From positions 1 to 23,568 of the IMG/VR virus record IMGVR_UViG_3300021959_000403: a DNA stretch of 23,568 nucleotides; one strand, 5' to 3'. The notes under the pieces were generated by a model that saw only the letters and a list, made by a program, of their open reading frames with translations, did no database searches and was not told where the DNA came from. The stretch comes from a virus. This document shows, in pieces, positions 22,050-23,568 of the stretch. Made by a program: the position numbers and the translations under genes. Position 1 is the first letter of the stretch. Every line of letters begins with the position of its first letter.

Positions 22050-22063
22050 TAGTTAGTTCCTTA

Positions 22064-22288
22064 CTAAGTGTTAGATGCTATTGCAGTATTCACAGCGGTC
22101 ATATCCTCTGAAGTCCAGTAGTCTTTAGCTACCATCAGTTCCAGATGCTCGACATTCCGTGCGACGACAGTCTCATCATCTGCGTAATCGTCCGGGTTTG
22201 CCCGTGCGGCATTGATTAGCGCAACGCTGTCCAGCATGGCGGAGTATGCTTTTGCGATTTCTTCTTCGGTCATAGTTTCTTCAGTCAT
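22064..22288 (-). CDS. Small fibre-module protein, unknown function (74 aa)
   Basis: A 74-residue acidic, helical protein: MTEETMTEEEIAKAYSAMLD, then SVALINAARANPDDYADDET and NVEHLELMVAKDYWTSEDMTA, ending in a short Asn/Thr tail. AAAGGA lies about 7 bases before its ATG, and that ATG overlaps the fibre stop (ATGA), so the two are coupled. Small acidic proteins ending in a W-T-S/T-E-D motif recur after marine phage fibres, as I recall. A role as a fibre chaperone or cap is possible. GC content is clearly higher than the phage backbone, like the fibre gene. Confidence 0.6.
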   Translation of the reverse strand: MTEETMTEEEIAKAYSAMLDSVALINAARANPDDYADDETVVARNVEHLELMVAKDYWTSEDMTAVNTAIASNT

Positions 22289-23568
22289 GTCAGTTTTCCT
22301 TTCAGTGTTTCAACTTCAGCTTTCAGTTCTTTGATGGCGTTTACCAAGACTGGGATAAGTTCTTCGTTCGTCATTCTCAGCTTGTCGGGGTCTTCATTGT
22401 CAACAATTACGTTGTCCTCACCCTCAATGGCTAGGACGTCTTGGGCTAGGAACCCATAATGCTTTTTGCCGTTGGTTTCTTCCGTGTCCCGGTCCTTGCG
22501 GAACTTGTAGCTAACAGGGTTAAGCTGCTCTACGAAGTCCAGCCCTTCGTTCATCGGTTCAATTTCGGTCTTGTCACGCTTGTCAGAAACTACGGTCCAA
22601 GCGACTTGGACATAGGCGTTTGTGACAGCGGTATGCCCCATGACAACGCGGTTGTTTTCTGTTGTTGGGTCGAAGACTGGTGAGTAGGAGCCACTGGAGG
22701 TGCGGAACGCCGCACCAAAGTTACCTGAGCCTGTGGTGTTGTTGTCCAGTGCCTGAAGACCAACAGCTACGTTCTCACTGCCTGTGGTGTTATCGTGGAG
22801 CGCCTGAAGACCAAGAGCTACGTTGTTGCCGCCTGTGGTGTTATAGCGGAGCGACTGAAGGCCAAGGGCTGTGTTGTTGACGCCCCCGGTATTGCTTGTT
22901 AGCGCCTGATAGCCATTCGCTGTGTTGCTGATGCCTGTGGTGTTAAGGATAAGCGCCTGAAAACCAGTTGCCGAGTTGTTGTTGCCTGTGGTATTATCAC
23001 GGAGTGCCTGAAGACCAAGAGCTACGTTGCCGGTGCCTGTGGTGTTTTCTCTAAGCGCATCATAGCCATTAGCGGTGTTGTTGGTGCCCGTGGTGTTATA
23101 GAGAAGCGCATTAACGCCTGTCGCTGTGTTGAGGGTGCCCGTGGTATTATAGAGAAGTGCGTATCGACCCGTTGCTGTGTTGTAGTTGCCTGTGGTATTA
23201 GTACGGAGTGCCTGAAAGCCACTTGCGGTGTTGCCGATGCCTGTGGTATTGCTGTAGAGCACATCATAGCCATTAGCGGTGTTGTAATCGGCTGTGGTAT
23301 TGTTGTAGAGCGCCTGATAGCCATGGGCCGAGTTGCCGTTGCCCGTGGTGTTAGAGTAGAGCGCCCGATAGCCATTTGCTACGTTGTAGACGCCTGTGGT
23401 GTTAGCGCGAAGCGCCTGATAGCCAGTTGCCGAGTTGTTGCCGCCTGTGGTGTTAGCGTAGAGCGCCTCAAGGCCATTCGCTACGTTTTTGCTGCCCGTG
23501 GTGTTAGAGTAGAGCGCCCGATAGCCAGTTGCCGAGTTGTTAACGCCTGTGGTGTTATAGGCAAGCGC
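22285..23568 (-). CDS. Long repeat fibre with S74 self-cleaving chaperone, N-terminus outside window
   Basis: The frame stays open to the window's right edge, so the GTG at 23262 is not the true start. At least 427 residues are visible. The first part is 16 tandem 17-residue repeats of the form NTTG-xx-N-x-A-x-G-xx-AL-xx, probably a beta-roll shaft. A globular link follows (NFGAAFRTSS, then DPTTENNRVVMGH, NAYVQVAWT). Last comes an intramolecular chaperone of the peptidase S74 (endosialidase) type: VVSDKRDKTEIEP, with its Ser at + strand 22585-22587, then LNPVSYKFR, HYGFLAQDV and a C-terminal coiled coil (VNAIKELKAEVETLKGKL). In this family the domain helps the fibre trimerise, then cuts itself off before the Ser; Ser and the nearby Lys are present. 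It is a probable receptor-binding fibre. Confidence 0.88.
   Translation of the reverse strand, partial: ALAYNTTGVNNSATGYRALYSNTTGSKNVANGLEALYANTTGGNNSATGYQALRANTTGVYNVANGYRALYSNTTGNGNSAHGYQALYNNTTADYNTANGYDVLYSNTTGIGNTASGFQALRTNTTGNYNTATGRYALLYNTTGTLNTATGVNALLYNTTGTNNTANGYDALRENTTGTGNVALGLQALRDNTTGNNNSATGFQALILNTTGISNTANGYQALTSNTGGVNNTALGLQSLRYNTTGGNNVALGLQALHDNTTGSENVAVGLQALDNNTTGSGNFGAAFRTSSGSYSPVFDPTTENNRVVMGHTAVTNAYVQVAWTVVSDKRDKTEIEPMNEGLDFVEQLNPVSYKFRKDRDTEETNGKKHYGFLAQDVLAIEGEDNVIVDNEDPDKLRMTNEELIPVLVNAIKELKAEVETLKGKLT
22741..23568 (-). repeat. 51-bp tandem coding repeats of the fibre shaft (16 units)
   Basis: Sixteen in-frame 51-base units plus 12 bases at the edge. The most conserved part is the complement of GCCTGTGGTGTT, encoding NTTG. 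Unit 6 from the window edge (NTTADYN) and unit 14 (NTGG) vary within the core. Such arrays may change unit number by recombination. Confidence 0.9.

Noticed and set aside
22459-22880. Plus-strand open frames of 72-74 codons
   Set aside because: They are shadows of the minus-strand fibre gene, with Cys/Arg/Trp-rich improbable products.
22741-23568. Regular 51-base direct repeats that resemble a CRISPR array at first sight
   Set aside because: The units are a multiple of three, contiguous and fully coding on the minus strand as a fibre shaft, with no unique spacers or cas genes.
1-23568. tRNA genes, integrase, insertion sequences or toxin-antitoxin pairs
   Set aside because: No cloverleaf, transposase motif, terminal inverted repeat or toxin-antitoxin pair was recognised on either strand.

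Overview
The window is a late structural-gene segment of a T4-like (Tevenvirinae/Kyanoviridae-type) marine myovirus. The evidence is a run of neck, terminase, tail, portal, prohead and capsid genes in the T4/cyanophage order: 13-14-15-16-17-18-19-20-67-21-22-23, then uvsY. These genes are preceded at several points by the T4-type late promoter TATAAATA. Base composition is AT-rich over most of the window. Gene content and protein style resemble marine cyanophages and pelagiphages, but the host cannot be named from the sequence alone.

Layout, left to right. (1) 3-2046: three translationally coupled genes (ATGA overlaps), a glycosyltransferase-like gene cut by the window edge, a probable 2OG-Fe(II)-oxygenase-fold protein, and a second DXD glycosyltransferase-like protein. 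(2) 2126-5510: four fibre or virion-adhesin proteins behind two late promoters, in the place T4 uses for its fibre/whisker genes before gene 13. (3) 5542-9970: neck proteins gp13, gp14 and gp15 and terminase gp16/gp17, behind a late promoter and mostly overlapping. (4) 10053-12343: tail sheath gp18 and tube gp19, closed by a 10-bp hairpin. (5) 12417-17286: portal gp20, acidic core protein gp67, prohead protease gp21, scaffold gp22 and major capsid gp23, closed by a strong rho-independent terminator. (6) 17387-18575: two class I methyltransferases, the second of FkbM type. (7) 18576-20646: a cluster of seven or eight small genes of unknown function. Two near-identical sigma-70-style promoters drive it and it looks like an early-gene island inside the late region. 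Direct repeats in it point to segmental duplication and to a truncated gene. (8) 20688-21672: a tail protein at the place usually held by gp3, and the recombination mediator UvsY. (9) 21669-23568, minus strand: a visibly GC-richer, oppositely oriented module. It holds a long fibre with 17-residue repeats and a C-terminal S74 self-cleaving chaperone domain, then two small proteins. It converges on uvsY with stop codons shared through one CTAG.

Together the genes encode capsid assembly (20, 67, 21, 22, 23), DNA packaging (16, 17), the neck and contractile tail (13, 14, 15, 18, 19, the gp3-like gene) and receptor-binding fibres (both fibre loci). The remaining genes are accessory enzymes that may modify glycans or virion parts. 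No tRNA, CRISPR array, insertion sequence or integrase was seen, and no stretch over 300 bases lacks a gene. Most of the window is well-known biology. The parts most worth a second look are the small-gene island with duplicated promoters and the horizontally acquired-looking minus-strand fibre module.
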